Origin: Medicago truncatula | Lineage: Eukaryota > Streptophyta > Magnoliopsida > Fabales > Fabaceae | Length of the DNA: 64,000 bases | Direction of reading: 5' to 3' | Assembly (NCBI RefSeq): GCF_003473485.1 | Contig: NC_053045.1 | Coordinates: forward strand, 37,546,494 to 37,610,493 | Shown here: positions 1-12,829 of the stretch, piece after piece | How the letters are laid out: every line of letters starts with the position of its first letter | How positions within the stretch are numbered: the stretch's first letter is position 1 | Program-made: the position numbers and the translations under genes | Notes under the pieces: generated by a model | Seen by the model: the letters and a program-made list of their open reading frames with translations, nothing else | What the model was told of the DNA's origin: nothing | Database searches by the model: none

Positions 1-451
1 GTAAAAACAAAGCAAATGCACATACATCGTGGTAAATAAAAAACTTGTATTCCAGATCATATGGTTCCCAGATGCAACACAATATGTAGCTTATCACTAC
101 GAACTATTATTACAGTTAGTACTTGGTAGATCCTGATTGATTGACTTTAAAGGAGCAAAAACAAAACTCAGCAACATATCGTAACAAACAAGATTAATTG
201 AAGAAAAACCTGGAGTTGTGGGAAACCAAAAATAAATAGAGGGGCTTATTTTGTCTTCAGAAAACTCATAATGAAAATAAAGCACCAAAAGACTCTAGCT
301 GAAAGCTTGTTTTATACAAAAGTTGATAAAACCAAACATTAATTTAGTCTATCCTCAGGGTTACCTCAGTAACAGCACCGAGAGTTTGCTCAGTCGCCAT
401 TCTCAGTCAACCAAAATGCAACATCACATACATCTTCAATGGGCGAGTCAA
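1..451. other. 3' flank of the sulfite reductase gene
   Basis: There is no coding region. The part nearest the stop codon at 452 is presumably the 3' UTR of the minus-strand sulfite reductase gene. I saw no clear polyadenylation signal, and the rest is AT-rich intergenic DNA cut by the window edge. Confidence 0.5.
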
Positions 452-3400
452 TTAAAATTCACCTTTTCCATTTTGGTTTGATGCAACATAATTGCGGATA
501 ACTTCTATGGCTAACTGATGAGCACTCTTGTTTTGAAGTTTAGCTAATCCATCCATTGCTTCGTATGTCTCTTTATCAGTAAAAAGCTTCAAGTTGTGGC
601 GTGTTGCTGCTACTACTGGACCCTCCCATTTCTCAATAAATTCTTTAAGCTTCTCAAATCCCTATAAACAGACAATGGTGTCATTTTCGCCAAACATACC
701 TAACACTAATATTCATAATAATCATTTTAAATATTCAAAAGAAGGCTCCAAGATGCAACAAAAAGTATAAAGATCAAAATTTACCAGTCGAGCTGTGAAG
801 TCGCCAAATGATTCTTTAGATTGACGCTTTTGCTTCCAATGATAAAACAATGGCTCCAAAACTGTTTCAAGGTCTTGAAGCTTCACCTTGTCCATGAAAC
901 TTCGAGCTAATGACATTTGGTTACTGCTGCCTCCAAGCCAAACCTACATCGGGAGGAAGGGAGAAAATGAGAGAGATGATCAAGATGGTATTTAGAATTT
1001 TCATAGAACCATAGGTGGGTTCAACCACTGATTAACAAACCTGATAGCTATTTGGGCCATCACCAACCAGTCCTAGTTCTGCCATATAAGGTCTAGCACA
1101 ACCATTAGGGCAGCCAGTTATCCTTACAACGACAGATTCGCTATACTTCAGACCAACCTGAATTGGGAAAGGATAATTAGAAAGTTTTTTAATTAGTGAT
1201 CTCCATCAAATCAATAGTTATACTTTTATCTAGCAGCAATACCTTCTCAAACATGGCACGAATCCGCTTAAGAATACTTGGTATCCCACGTTCAGCTTCA
1301 GTAATTGCCAGGGGACATAATGGGAAAGCCGGGCATGCCATTGCCGTTACATTAAGGGGATCTACATATTTTGGTTGCTAATCAAAGCAAAACAGAGTTA
1401 GAATAGGCCTAATAATGAGAAGAAAAATATACACCGTAAAACAGGATTAATATAGAAGGGGGAAGAAAGTAATAGACCTAAATAAAATAAAATAAAAGAA
1501 AACAAACAACCAGCATGAAGCCAAGCAAAAGTGGTCTTAAAGAAACCAATGTTCAACCAAATATAATAAAGTGAATTTTTGTTAGAATATGTGAATAGCT
1601 TGTATATAGTGATCGTATCTAGGAGTAATTTAGGATGACTTGGATATTTTTTTTTGAAAAGGAGGATGACTTGGATTTTTATCTCTTAAAACTGGTTCAC
1701 GTAATTCCTTATGTATAAGCAGCAGTCAAAAGTGAGTGGAAAATATTCCCCAGTATCCCAATAAAAAATAGGTCATCGCAAAGCAGCAGCTAATCAGATT
1801 TACAAACACCTAAAAAATACAAAAGGCAATCCCTGACATAATGGAATAGCAAATATAAAGTGGTGCTTGTAAGAATAATTTATGTGTTCTAAACCCAACA
1901 CAGTGAAAGGATGAAACTACTAATCATGACCGCTAAATGATACAGTGTAAGGTTAATGTCTAGTGTCAGCTGAGCATGGACAAGCGGATTCAATTCAATC
2001 TTTTATTAACAAATATAGCTTAACATAAACAATCAGGGCAAGGGTATATAATAATCTGTAAGAATTAAGTTGTGAACATCTCACCAGCAGACCAGCCTGA
2101 GAAAGAATGGTTGTGATCGGACGTTTCCATGCAGCACGAATATCAGTCAATATGATGTTCTGATTTGGAGTTAACCTAACATTCAAATTATACTTTTCAA
2201 TAACCTCCCTCAGTGCTGTTTTCATTTTTCCACCAATACGACCATTGTCAACATGAAGCCCGCAGTATAAACCGCCATTACCCTGGAAGATGAAATCCAA
2301 CAAATGAGCCAACATAATACACGGACATGGAGCTATAGTTTAGCCAAAGGCAGTATCACCAAAGAATGAGCTACCTGCAGATTACTTAGCCACATATAGG
2401 AGATACCATGTAGTTTTCTCACATAGTCACACATAAAAAAATTATATGCATATTTAGTAAAATCTACAATACCTCAAAACATCAGAACTAACTATTAACT
2501 TCATTATTCAACTACTCAGTCAGATATTTTCTGCGTTTCAATGTTATGCCTAGCATACCTTTTCAGGTAAAACAAAACTGAAACAAAGTGTACACTTTGC
2601 AGGTGAGATGGCATACATGAAGATCCATTCTCATCATATCAGCTATTAAATCCATGAAAAGACATCAAACATGTCAAAAGTCTATCCAAAAACTGTGCAA
2701 TCAGGTGGAAGTCTATGTAACTACGAATGGTATTCATCAACAAACAATAACAGAGTCTATGTACCTACAAGCAAGCATAAATACATTGATATTATACACT
2801 CGAAAGAGAACTAACCTGCTGATGCCACCCAAGATAACTTTTGAATTCCCATTCTGGCAAGCTGCGGAAAGGTTCAAACTTCTTGCCATAATATTGCTCA
2901 GTTACACTTCTGAACTTCTCTATTCCCCAAGAATTGATGAGATATTTCATTCTACTATACTTGCGATCATCTCTTCTTCCATTTTCTCGTTGTGTAACAA
3001 CAATTGCTTTCACCGCATACAAAATATCCTCTTTTGGCACGTAACCCAACGGTTCAGCCAAGCGGGGAAAAGTGGCTTCATTCCTATGTGCTCTTCCCAT
3101 CCCCCCACCAACCTGCAAAAATAATTACAATATCCCAGTTAGACCGACGGCTGAAAGATCTTTTAATCAACCGTTATATAAATTCATCTTACATATATGT
3201 TGAATCCTTGAGGCTCCCCATTATCATCAGTGACAACAACAACACCAATATCATTTGTGAGAATATCCACAGAATTATCAGTTGGCACGGTAACTGCAAT
3301 TTTAAATTTCCTCGGCAAGAACTGGGTTCCATAAATGGGCTCAGCTGAATCCGGGAAGTTCGTACCATGAGAATTATCGTTTCGTGCCTGAATCACCTCG

Positions 3401-4394
3401 GGCGGTTCCGCTGACATAACTCTCTCCCCATCTACCCAAACATCATAATAGAAACCCGATTGAGGAGTCAAAAGTGCAGCAATATTCTCCGCCGTTTCCT
3501 GAGCAAAGAGATAATCTTTCCTGACAATCGGAGCAGCAGGAGCAAGCACATTCCTATTAAGATCACCACATGCCCCAAGACTCGAGCCCATATTCCTAAT
3601 AATCTCCCCCATCACATGTTTAAGATCCTTCTTAACAACACCATGAAGCTGAAATGTTTGTCTAGTAGTCAAACGAAGCGTCCCAATTCCAAACTGATCA
3701 GCAAGGTCATCCATAGTCAAGTAAAGCTGGTTTGAAACTTTACCACAAGGATTCTTCGTCCTTATCATAAAGGAATAAGTCCTCGAACCACGCTCGTCAC
3801 GATTATACTGCTGATAACTACCATGAAACTTAATCAATTGTGTTGCAGCTTCGCTTAAATTAGGTGCATCATTCAACATATCTTCATTAAGAGGATATCT
3901 TATGAAATTGCTTTGTTCCTTGAATATCTCAACTTTGCTACGCTTCTCAGTTGCAGTTTCAGTCTTTGCAGGCTACACAGAAATAAAATTTATAAGTTTT
4001 TCAACCACAAAAATAATTTCATTTAATTTAATAACTTATGAAGTACCGACACATGTAAGACACTGGTAAATCTTGAGAAAATCACATGTGTTAGACACAG
4101 AGACACATCTTCGATCAGAAGTTGATAAACTCAACAAAATGAAATTAAACATTATAGAATCCAAACTGTAGCTAGTACCATATAATTACAAAATAATTAT
4201 TTAAAAATTTAAAAAAAATAATGATTATGGAAAGGAAATTGAACCGTGTAAACAGCGCGAATGAGGGAGGAGGAGGAGCGAGGGATGGAGAGGGCATTGC
4301 GGGCGGCGGAGGATGAAGAAGAACGGAAGCCATGGTAGGTAGGGATCTGAAGTTTGGGGTCTCTGAGCGCCGCTGCGGCGAACGACGTCGTCAT
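452..4394 (-). CDS. SIR: ferredoxin-dependent sulfite reductase, chloroplastic
   Basis: Reduces sulfite to sulfide in plastids with six electrons from ferredoxin, in the sulfate assimilation pathway. Eight exons on the minus strand: 4394-4245, 3972-3193, 3112-2816, 2282-2085, 1377-1243, 1157-1041, 943-785, 661-452. Every intron has GT/AG borders and lies in phase 0. The product is 681 residues, close to the pea enzyme. Residues 1 to about 50 are Ser/Ala/Arg-rich, as in a transit peptide. The core contains [18 protein letters not shown] and the substrate-side segment [14 protein letters not shown]. The siroheme/4Fe-4S cysteines are all present: C490 and C496 in ACPAFPLC, C536 and C540 in TGCPNGC. 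The first donor (ACG|GTTCAA) is weak, but it joins RAVYT to PAKTET as expected from the pea protein. No lesion is visible, so the gene looks functional. The family assignment is nearly certain; the choice over the related nitrite reductase rests on close similarity to pea sulfite reductase. Confidence 0.95.
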
Positions 4395-4480
4395 GAGGGA
4401 TTCTAGGTTGCGTTGAAAAGAGAAAGGAGCACAGTGTGCGAGTGAGTGCGCTATGAGATGCTGCTACTCAATCACCACAA

Positions 4481-4490
4481 CTTTATAGTA
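4481..4490 (-). promoter_or_regulatory. probable TATA box of the sulfite reductase gene
   Basis: Read on the minus strand this is TACTATAAAG, about 90 bases upstream of the start codon at 4394. That leaves room for a transcription start near 4450 and a short 5' UTR. The call rests on motif and position only. Confidence 0.45.
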
Positions 4491-5206
4491 GTGATATCTA
4501 GCAGTGAAATGAAATTTGTATTGTTCGATTAGTGAAAGGACGAAGGCAAATTTGGTTTTGTTTTTTGTAGTCACGTGCTTACCACGGGAACATATTTACT
4601 ATTATTCGATTGTTCACTCACGTACGCGCTAACGCATCACGCTCCTCCTTTCCCTGTTAAAACTTGAAAACGCTACTTATTTTCAGAGAAGGGTCTACTT
4701 TTTAATTAAGAAAAAATTAAGCGAAAGGTACGTGCTCTTTACTTACATAGAGCGCGTGTAACGAAAATGATTTAAAAAACATGCGTTACAGATTGTGCTT
4801 TTTGGGGTGGGTGGCGGAGACTAACGAACCTGGACCGAATCTTGGACACGACGATACTATTTAAAACAGCCACTTAAAAGGGATTATTATGCCGGATTTT
4901 ATTTATTCCTTCCGTCCTACAATTATAATCTCTTTAGTATTTTAACTACAATTAACAAGAGTATTTTAATAAATGTTATTAATTTTATCATTTAAATTAA
5001 CATAATTAATCATTTTCTTAGTAATCGTGTACAAATTTTAAACGACTAATATTATGAGATGGAGAGCGTACCTTATTTGAGAGTTTGGAGGAGAGCGGAA
5101 TGAATGGCTTTGGAGATAGAAATATAAATGAATATTGAAAAATCTTTTTGAAAGATTATATTCGTAGAAAGTGATAAATAAATACTTTTTTTTTAAACAA
5201 GCAAAT
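4491..5206. other. intergenic, sulfite reductase upstream region
   Basis: No gene is visible. The proximal part is the likely promoter of the minus-strand sulfite reductase gene. From about 4900 the sequence becomes simple AT-rich DNA without recognisable repeats. Confidence 0.5.
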
Positions 5207-5854
5207 TTAAGGTGTTTCATTCATAATAATAGTAGCAATACAAAAAGGAATTACAACAAAAGTACTGCGTGAAGCATGGGATAAGGCTTCTCGTGCAAGA
5301 GCATGAGCGCTACCATTTGCTTGACGCCTAGTAAAAACAACTACAAAGTCGTTATAGTGATCAAGTAAGGTTCTACAGTTTTGGATGATTGAACCATACT
5401 CAGAGAGATTCATCTTACTATTGTGCACATCATCTACAACCATTTTACAATCCAGCTCAAAAATGACATTGTGGTACCCTAATGAAGAAATCCATTGAAT
5501 GCCTTGGTATAAACCCCAAGCTTCACCCTCCGCTACTTTCATCACAGCCTCACAGTAAGCTGTCAAAGCAGCAATAAATGTGCATTTCTCATCACGAAGA
5601 CACGCTCTCATGCTTACCTTTTTTTCTGTTGTAAAAAATGTTGCATCAATGTTACACTTGAAATAATTTGGAGGAGGTTGCCAAAACAAGGGTTGCACAT
5701 GATGTTGTTGGGTGCGATCATTAGTGTGAGTATGTCTCGCATGCTGCCATGCATGGAGAGTTCCTTGTGCGCGGCCTATGACGTTCTCCATAGTCTCGGT
5801 CTTGTCCTCCCATAACTTTAAGTTTTGTTTTCGCCAAAGAATCCATGTTGTCAT
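5207..5854 (-). pseudogene. RNase H domain (RVT_3 type) fragment of a LINE-like ORF
   Basis: An open frame of 215 codons whose C-terminal two thirds is a plant reverse-transcriptase-like RNase H domain. Visible landmarks are KCNID (Asp70), the AEGEA segment (Glu109), FELDCK (Asp135) and RRQANGSAHALA, where the fourth acidic position is His, a common variant in plant copies. The N-terminal WILWRKQNLKLWED resembles the linker between the zinc-finger and RNase H parts of non-LTR retrotransposon ORFs. No reverse transcriptase is found upstream, so this is a truncated LINE 3' end or a domesticated RNase H-like gene. The frame is intact, so expression cannot be excluded. Confidence 0.7.
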
Positions 5855-6589
5855 GGCAAATGTGATTAGTTGAGATGTGTTTAGATGCTACCACATACTT
5901 ATTATATATTTTTAATTTTAAGAATATTATATTTGTAGAATTTATATAAACCTTCTCAAACCCTTCAAAACTTTACTCCAATATATTTTTTTTAGTTCCC
6001 CAAATGAGGAGCGTTTTATATTTTGAAGAAAAATAAACACACCCAAAGCCCTCCTCCCAATGTTATTTATTTCTTCCATTTGCTTCTTTTTCTTTTTTTC
6101 AAATCCTCCTCTCCATTCCCCTCCAAACTCGCAAACAAAGTCTAAAGAAAAGGCTAATAAGTGTCTTTAGATCATTTGACAAAAAAAAAAAAAATTAAAG
6201 TGAAAGTTTTATTTTAAGATTTGTGTTCAACACATTGAAACATGTGCCTTTGGAGGGAGGTAAATGTAAATAACTTTGTAAGTGCTCTTTGAGCCCGAAG
6301 GTCTTCCCTGCCTTGGATTGGGGCACCACCCCCTCACCCTAAAATTTTTGTAACAAAAAAAAAATACATTGAAACATTAAAAGTAACATTTATAACGTAG
6401 AATTTGTCAATTATTTTATTTTTGGAATCCTTAACAAATGTCGGCACTTCTTAGCAAAACCCTTACGTTAAGGACGCTATGATAATATGGCGTTCAGTCG
6501 TTGAATAAATAAATCATAATTAGAAATTATTTTTCCTATAAAACGAATCTGAATTCTCGTAAACGATTTATTCTTTTTCTTTGTTTACA
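5855..6589. other. intergenic, no gene seen
   Basis: AT-rich sequence with homopolymer runs. A GC-richer patch at about 6270-6340 (containing CCCGAAGGTC) looks like the tail of an old retroelement or transcript, but I cannot name it. Confidence 0.35.
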
Positions 6590-6955
6590 AAAATAAATGA
6601 TATTCATTCATTCAAATTGATAAAGTATATCAATACAATGCAAATTTGCTAATAACAAAAATGATGAATCTACAAACAAACTCACAACATCCCTCTTTAT
6701 AGTATAAAACGGCAAGGTACAAAAGCCTACACATATGACTATATTCAAGTCTCCGGAATATTCATGTCTTCGGATCTGCAACGTTGACGACGCCAAAATC
6801 ATTTGATTGGATATGCGCTGGATCTAAGCCGATATGACAATCTGAACCGAACAAATACCTGAACGAAACAAAAAAGACAAACAACGCCGCACAAAGACGT
6901 CGAACAAAACTACGTTGCACTAAGACGATAAAATCACGAAAGAAAAAAGAAAAAG
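6590..6955 (-). repeat. dispersed repeat resembling a LINE 3' end, copy 1
   Basis: Clearly homologous, in the same orientation, to 18826-19180. Shared anchors include ATTCATTCATTCAAATTGAT, CACATATGACTATATT, CGGATCTGCAACGTTGA and ACAAATACCTGAACGAAACA. On the minus strand it ends in TGAATGAATGAATA followed by a T-rich tail, which resembles plant non-LTR retrotransposon 3' ends. It contains no coding sequence. The class is inferred; the homology between the copies is directly visible. Confidence 0.7.
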
Positions 6956-8347
6956 AAAAACGAGATAGAGGGGATATTTTGAGTCAAAAAGTGACCCTAA
7001 ATCACCCCTTTTTTATGGATGAAGGAAAATAAATTAGGATTTTGGTGACGGCTCACAAGAGAGAAGGAGAAGAGAATTATTTTCCTTAAACGATTTATTC
7101 TTTGATGTAACTTATTAATCATTGAGTAATTATATTTGAACATCTACTTTTGTACAATTTTTGGGACAACCTTGTTGTTCTCTCTTTTCATTGGTCAAAA
7201 ACAATGGAGAGAGAAAAATGAAGAGAGAGAATAAGAAGATAATGTGAGTATGAGAAAGAAAGTTGTACAAAAATTGTACAAAAATAGTTGTACAAATATC
7301 ATTTCTCTTAATCATTTGACTTCAATCACATTTTTTTAATGATGATCGTTATGCTAGTTGTCGTTGATATATTCTATCCACCCTTTTCATAAAAACATCC
7401 AACAAAAATCATGAGTGTTGAAAAAGTTGTTTCAATAATAAATTTGTCGGAAATATGTGCGAGTATTACTGAATAATCATTTGTTAAATAAATGCATCAA
7501 TGTTAGTTTTTATATTTTAAGATAATTTTTGCCCACAAAAAATGTTTTAAGATAATTTGCTAGTATTATTAATAAGAGTTATATTTGAAAGAAATCGTAA
7601 TAGATGCATCTAAAAAATTGCAGATGATTTTATATTTAAGGACAATCGATCAATTTTTTATGTAAGTTCTAATTAGGAAATGAGGGAGTATTTAAAAGTG
7701 TTATTTAAACTAACATAAAAAATGATTTTTCGAGCGTCCCCGAGACATTATTTAATGATTTTAAATTAAAAAATTATTAATTAAAAAAGTCAAATACTTT
7801 AATTTACAATGTATTGAATATACTATTTTCATTGAATGTACTATTTTGATACTATTTTATCTTTTTCATTTAGACGTTTTTTATATAAAAAAAGTATATA
7901 TGAAATTGTCAAATATGTTGATTATTGTGAAACAAAGGATTATATTTGTGCCTCCCTAAAAACCAATAAACAAATTTAAGGAAAATTAAAAACTTTTTAA
8001 AACATAAAGAACATAATGATAATATAAAGGCTTATATACAGTTTTGGTCCTCCTATGTTGGTCAAACCACAATCTTGATCATCCTATTTTTAAGTGTATA
8101 ATTTTGATCCCCAATTTCAGAAAGCTTGACCAATCCACAATCTTGATTATCCAATTTGATGATGTGACAATAAATTAGATGATCTGACATCAAAATAAAT
8201 GGCACAATTGATGATGTTGAATGGTGTAACAACTAATGCCAACTCAGCTGACAACTAGAGCAAAATCAGTTGACAACTTAATTAGTTAGATGTTGACGAT
8301 TGATCATGTATATAAAGTCCAAATGGACTCGGAGACCGTTACGTGTG

Positions 8348-8386
<39 letters not shown>

Positions 8387-9213
8387 ATTATATCACAATC
8401 GACTAACAATTGTATCAGCCCTCGACTAACGACTCGACATGGCTACCAATCCTAACCAACTTGGATGTTGTTATTAGGTCTAATTAAGGACATGAGAATG
8501 TTTTTAATGATAGTACACAAGGTTGCAATATAAATTTGACCAAGACCAATGTTTAACGATACATATATGGCATGATAATGGATGTGATTAACGAAAGATA
8601 AAATGAGATAGAATTGGCCTCAAGGTCAGCTTGAATGACAAAACGTGGTCAAAACTCCCCCAAAAATAGAAATGTGGAGAACATGGATAAATGTTCGAGC
8701 ACAACATTCAATTATATAATTACACTTTTGCCCTTCAACTTTATCGTATGATCAATATATGAGTTGACTAAGTCCACAACGCGCATGAAGACTTATTCCA
8801 TTAATAATAGGGTGATAAAGGACATGGGTAATTGATACAATTCTCACAATAAGATGGTTTAAGATTGTAACTAAACCTACAGGTATTTAATTTCATTACT
8901 GATGTTAGTTATGACTTTCATTCGATCAAACCCATCTTATGCATTTCAATATCCATAAAACTTCCATGTTTTAGAGAATGTAAAAAAGTATTATTTTATT
9001 TTTAATAAAGATAAATATGTAGTGTCTATATAGTTTGGAAAGTCCAAATTATAAGTCTAAAGAATCGTACTCAATTTGGTTTTGTTTTTCTTACTAGAAG
9101 ATTAATTATCTTTTTTATTGAGAGTCTAGTTTCGAACTTGTACACGTAAGTACCTTCAACTTGAAAAAAGTCACGATATACGTACGTATATTGATCAGCG
9201 AAAACCCGAAAAA
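6956..9213. other. intergenic, repeats and microsatellite
   Basis: No gene is visible. About 7375-7688 shares its interior (TTTTTATATTTTAAGA, AATGCATCTA) with the Stowaway-like MITE at 14650-14937 and ends in TGAGGGAGTA, so it is probably a decayed member. An AT dinucleotide run lies at 8353-8384. About 8040-8180 reads like the 'TTTTGGTCC...' low-coding repeats that are common as TIRs of Mutator-like elements. Confidence 0.4.
8353..8384. repeat. (AT)n microsatellite
   Basis: An uninterrupted run of about 16 AT dinucleotides. Confidence 0.9.
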
Positions 9214-9615
9214 AGTCACCAATATTAGTATTTTTTTTTTTAAATGTTAAAGACATGCCCGGCCTTCGGAATTGTAAAGTGCTCAATCAAGCCGGACCTC
9301 TAAATGATACGGATTTCAAGCAAAAAATTAAGTCTAATATTCACCCCCACTTAATTAAATAAAAAAAAATATGTTATATCCTTTTATTTCTTCACTACAT
9401 GTTTGAGTCACCAATATTAGTATTTTTTTTAAATGATAAAGACATGCCCGAAGTGCAAAGTGCTCAATCAGGCCGGACCTCCAAATGCTACGGGTCTCAA
9501 ACAAAAAATTAAGTCTAATGCTCACCCCCCACTTAAATAAAAAAAATATATGTTATATCCTTTTTTGCTCAAAAAAAAAAATGTTATATCCTTTTCTTTC
9601 TTCAAACATGTTTGA
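9214..9615. repeat. tandem duplication, period about 192 bp
   Basis: Copy 1 (9214-9405) and copy 2 (9406 to about 9615) start with AGTCACCAATATTAGTATTT. Both contain GACATGCCCG, AAGTGCTCAATCA, GCCGGACCTC, AAAAAATTAAGTCTAAT and TATGTTATATCCTTTT. Small indels and an extra TTATATCC stretch in copy 2 show that the duplication is not recent. No coding function is seen. Confidence 0.85.
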
Positions 9616-10671
9616 GTTTCTTTTTCTAGACTCTAGTTCTATTTTTTGTACATAAATCTGATCCTATCAAACCACCCATAATTTGTATAATTAATTAATC
9701 AGTCAAATTGAAAAGCTATTTCAATGAAAGAATCACAACAATCATTTTTTTCTTCGCATAAACAATTCGTTTTACCATTTTCCACAACAGAGTAGTGACA
9801 AATCCAAATGATACCGTTAGATAAATTTCACCTCTTTCACTTAATTTTTTTTAATTCCTTTATATTTAGAAGTTCTTTTGATTTTGATTTTTTTTTTTTA
9901 ATGAAGTTTAACTATATAAAAAAGTTACGTTTTATTTTACTCGGTTAAAGATTAACATTTGTTAAACATCCAAAAATAGTGTAATTATTACACATATTAT
10001 ATTGTTAAGACAAAATTATTATTTATGAATTTTTTAACCAATGTTTAAATGTTGAGGAGTACCGGTTAGGAAGACTTTTTTTTTAAGGAAGTGATTAGCA
10101 AGACATTTTTTAAGGAAGTGAAACAATGTTGACAATTATGAAGTTTTGAGACCAACACAGCAAAACTTATTCAAAGGACCGCATTAAACAATTTCACCAA
10201 GATTATATTTTACTTTACGTTTTTTTTAGGGATTTTTACTTTACGTTTATATGCATTGAAATTACAGGTTGTCTAATGTAGATTCGATCTATGGTGAATT
10301 TTTATACTTTTAGTAAATTTTAATAAAATATTGTTTTTTTTAATTTTTTATAATTATAAAATTTATTATTAAAAATTAAAAATGCATGTATCTTTCAACC
10401 ATTTTTTAGACATTCCTATTAGGCAAACTCTGAAATTACTAACGTCCTTAGTTAAAATTTTTTTTATCTTCGGTCAAAAAAAAATTATCTCTTTACAAAT
10501 AAAAGCACTAACCGTTGAAAGGGAAATGCATAACTTTTTAACTTATAAACTATTAGACTAAGAGTGTCATGATGCAAAATACTCGTGATCCTACATAATT
10601 TTACAAACACGTAAAATAATATATATTAGATATTGTTTTATTTAACAAAATTGCGACTATTAGAAAGTGTA
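9616..10671. other. intergenic, AT-rich
   Basis: No gene, RNA or clear element is seen. There are several T-rich homopolymers and a short direct repeat of TTTTTTAAGGAAGTGA near 10080-10125. Confidence 0.5.
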
Positions 10672-10800
10672 GCGATCTCGTGAGTATAATTCAATTGGTA
10701 AGAACAATACATTGTTATATGCAGTGGCGTAGCCAGGATTTTAAGACAGGGGGTTCAGACCTTTCAACTTTATTAGAGATACCAAAGTTTTGTGCAATTA

Positions 10801-10802
<2 letters not shown>

Positions 10803-10838
<36 letters not shown>

Positions 10839-10968
10839 TCTTAGATGAAGTGGTAATCCACTAAATTAAACTCACACACAACTGTGAGGTCTCGGGTTCG
10901 AACCTAGGTCACGACGTCCGGCCTTGCAATTTCGGCATCTGACAATTGAGCTAGGACTTCTTGACAAT
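10803..10968 (-). repeat. tRNA-derived SINE, minus strand, nested
   Basis: On the minus strand: A box CCTAGCTCAATTGTC, B box AGGTTCGAACCCGAG, then a tail ending in a run of about 35 A (poly-T at 10803-10837 on the plus strand). The order A box, B box, poly-A is that of a Pol III SINE. It lies inside the 1655-bp TIR element. Confidence 0.7.
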
Positions 10969-11766
10969 TACTTTTTGTTTTGATTATCATTTATTTATAC
11001 TACTAAATTTATAAATTTCGCAATTTTTCCCAATCAATTTTTTTTTTTTTTGCATAAATGTTTAATTTTTTAAAATTTTCCTTATTTTTGTATAAATTAA
11101 ATTATAAATTTCAAAATCTATCAAATGAAAGTTAGAATTTTTGCAAATTATAAATTTATAATTCTAAAGCATAATAATTTGGTGTATAATTTTTTGTGTT
11201 CTTGAAATATGTTTCACGGGAAGAAGTAAAAATAATTTGCATAGGTTATTGGTTACGGAGAAAATGGGAGGGAGAGTAAATTGAGTACACCTTGCGTTTG
11301 AGTTCATGAGAATAAGTAAGTTTTTTTTTTTTTTTTTTTTTTTGAAAAAGATGACTTTTGAAACCAACATGATTAAATAGGGTAAAATTTGTCTTTTTTA
11401 TTTATAATTTGGGACAAAGAAAGTGAACTTTTTCTGTTAAAATTTAGGATGGTGGGAGGATTGAGTTATGAAAGAATATAAAATATTTAGTAATATATAT
11501 TATATATTTGCAAGAATCAAACACTGCAACATGCTTGATTTAGTGGTAAAAGTTTCTTAAATGGCTTTTAGGATTTGTGTTCGATCTTCAAGCACTTCAT
11601 TTTTACTTTAGAAAGATTTCGATTATTACAATTAATTAATAAGAAAATAAAAGAAAACAAATGTAGTAGGAAAAACCAAATAGAGACCTATATCAAAAAG
11701 GAAGTCAAATATCTCTAATTGAGCCAAAAAATGTTGTGCTAACATAAAAGTTCCCGTGAGGGCAAA

Positions 11767-12160
11767 TTCTATGGTACATCCAATATATTTGAGTGTACGG
11801 TACACTCCTTCTTTAAATTAATAACTAAATGAGTTGTTTTTTGAAGAAAAATATTTTTTTTATCACTTATAATTATAATAACTAAATCTTATTCATCAAA
11901 AGTACCAACGAAATAAAATTAATTTTTTTTGAATTTTTATCACTCATAATTGAGAACATTGATTATTTTTTACGATAATATGTAAAAACAATTACAATAA
12001 TTTTTATAAACAATGAAATGATGTTTTTTCTTATAAAATGATGTTCTATAAAACATAAATATTGACAAATAGCTATTTATTACACAAAAAAGAATAATTT
12101 ATTTATAAAATTATGAAGGAAAAGTACCGGTACACCTCAATTTGTGAGTGTACCGTAGAA
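11767..12160. mobile_element. MITE with TIRs of about 38 bp
   Basis: The left end, TTCTATGGTACA...GAGTGTACGGTAC, matches the inverted right end, TTCTACGGTACA...GGTGTACCGGTAC, with scattered mismatches. The interior is AT-rich and non-coding. I could not find a convincing target duplication, so the superfamily is open. It is nested in the 1655-bp element. Confidence 0.65.
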
Positions 12161-12764
12161 GTTCCCAAAAGTGAGACCTGTGCCATTCATAGGGTGAGGG
12201 AAACTTGGGTTATTGGTGCAAAATGTTTGGCTCAAGTGCAATGTTAAAATATATCAGGAGGTTGATCCTTAAAATATCATGAGATTCAAGTAGTAATAAA
12301 ACAGTGCAATCATGTGCAAATTTTAAAAGCTTAGGAGATGCAACTGCATATTCTCTCATTTATACGTGGCTCCGCCACTTGTTATATGCAGGGATCGAAA
12401 TTTAAATTCCAAACACCCTGATTATTCACCTTAAAAAATGAATTCTATTTAGTCAATAAACTACTTGATAAAACAAAAAGAAAAGAGTAGCAAAGCACGA
12501 TCCCTCGGTTCGTAGGGTATCGGTTATTATCAAAATTGTGAGGGTACATGTGAAAACAAATTCTACTTGGTGTCGTTAGCATAGACTTTTCTTTTAAAGG
12601 AGAATAGACTATTCTTGTAACACAGATTTTAAGATCAATTACTATTTGTGGTTGTAAAACACTATCTGCAATAGATATTTTATGATCAAATACAATTTGT
12701 GGTTGTCATCAAGAGAACCATATAAGTAGGTCAACCCAACTATTAAGATCAAATACTTATTTAT

Positions 12765-12774
12765 CTATATAAAC
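12765..12774 (+). promoter_or_regulatory. probable TATA box of the P450 gene
   Basis: CTATATAAAC lies about 60 bases upstream of the start codon at 12830. This predicts a transcription start near 12797 and a very short leader. Confidence 0.55.
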
Positions 12775-12829
12775 AAACTATATCAACACTACTCTCCCAT
12801 AACTAGGACGCTCCAAGCACTATATCAAA

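Larger units (their letters stand above)
10724..12378. mobile_element. non-autonomous TIR DNA element, 1655 bp, with 12-bp flanking repeat
   Basis: Starts GTGGCGTAGCCAGG and ends CGTGGCTCCGCCAC, giving a terminal inverted repeat of about 12 bases with one mismatch. The flanks are identical 12-mers, TTGTTATATGCA, at 10712-10723 and 12379-12390. The ends could equally be set one or two bases further out, giving a shorter target duplication of 8 to 11 bp. That leaves hAT or Mutator open as the class. There is no transposase coding. It carries a minus-strand SINE and a MITE nested inside. Confidence 0.75.
10675..12476 (+). repeat. tRNA-derived SINE, split by a 1.65-kb insertion
   Basis: The left part (10675-10723) carries an A-box-like TATAATTCAATTGGTAAG. 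The right part (12379 to about 12476) carries the degenerate B-box side GGATCGAAATTTAAATTCC and the tail CTACTTGATAAAAC. Removing 10724-12378 and one copy of the 12-bp direct repeat joins the two parts into one SINE-like unit of about 135 bp, related to the copies at 14435 and 20393. Confidence 0.65.
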
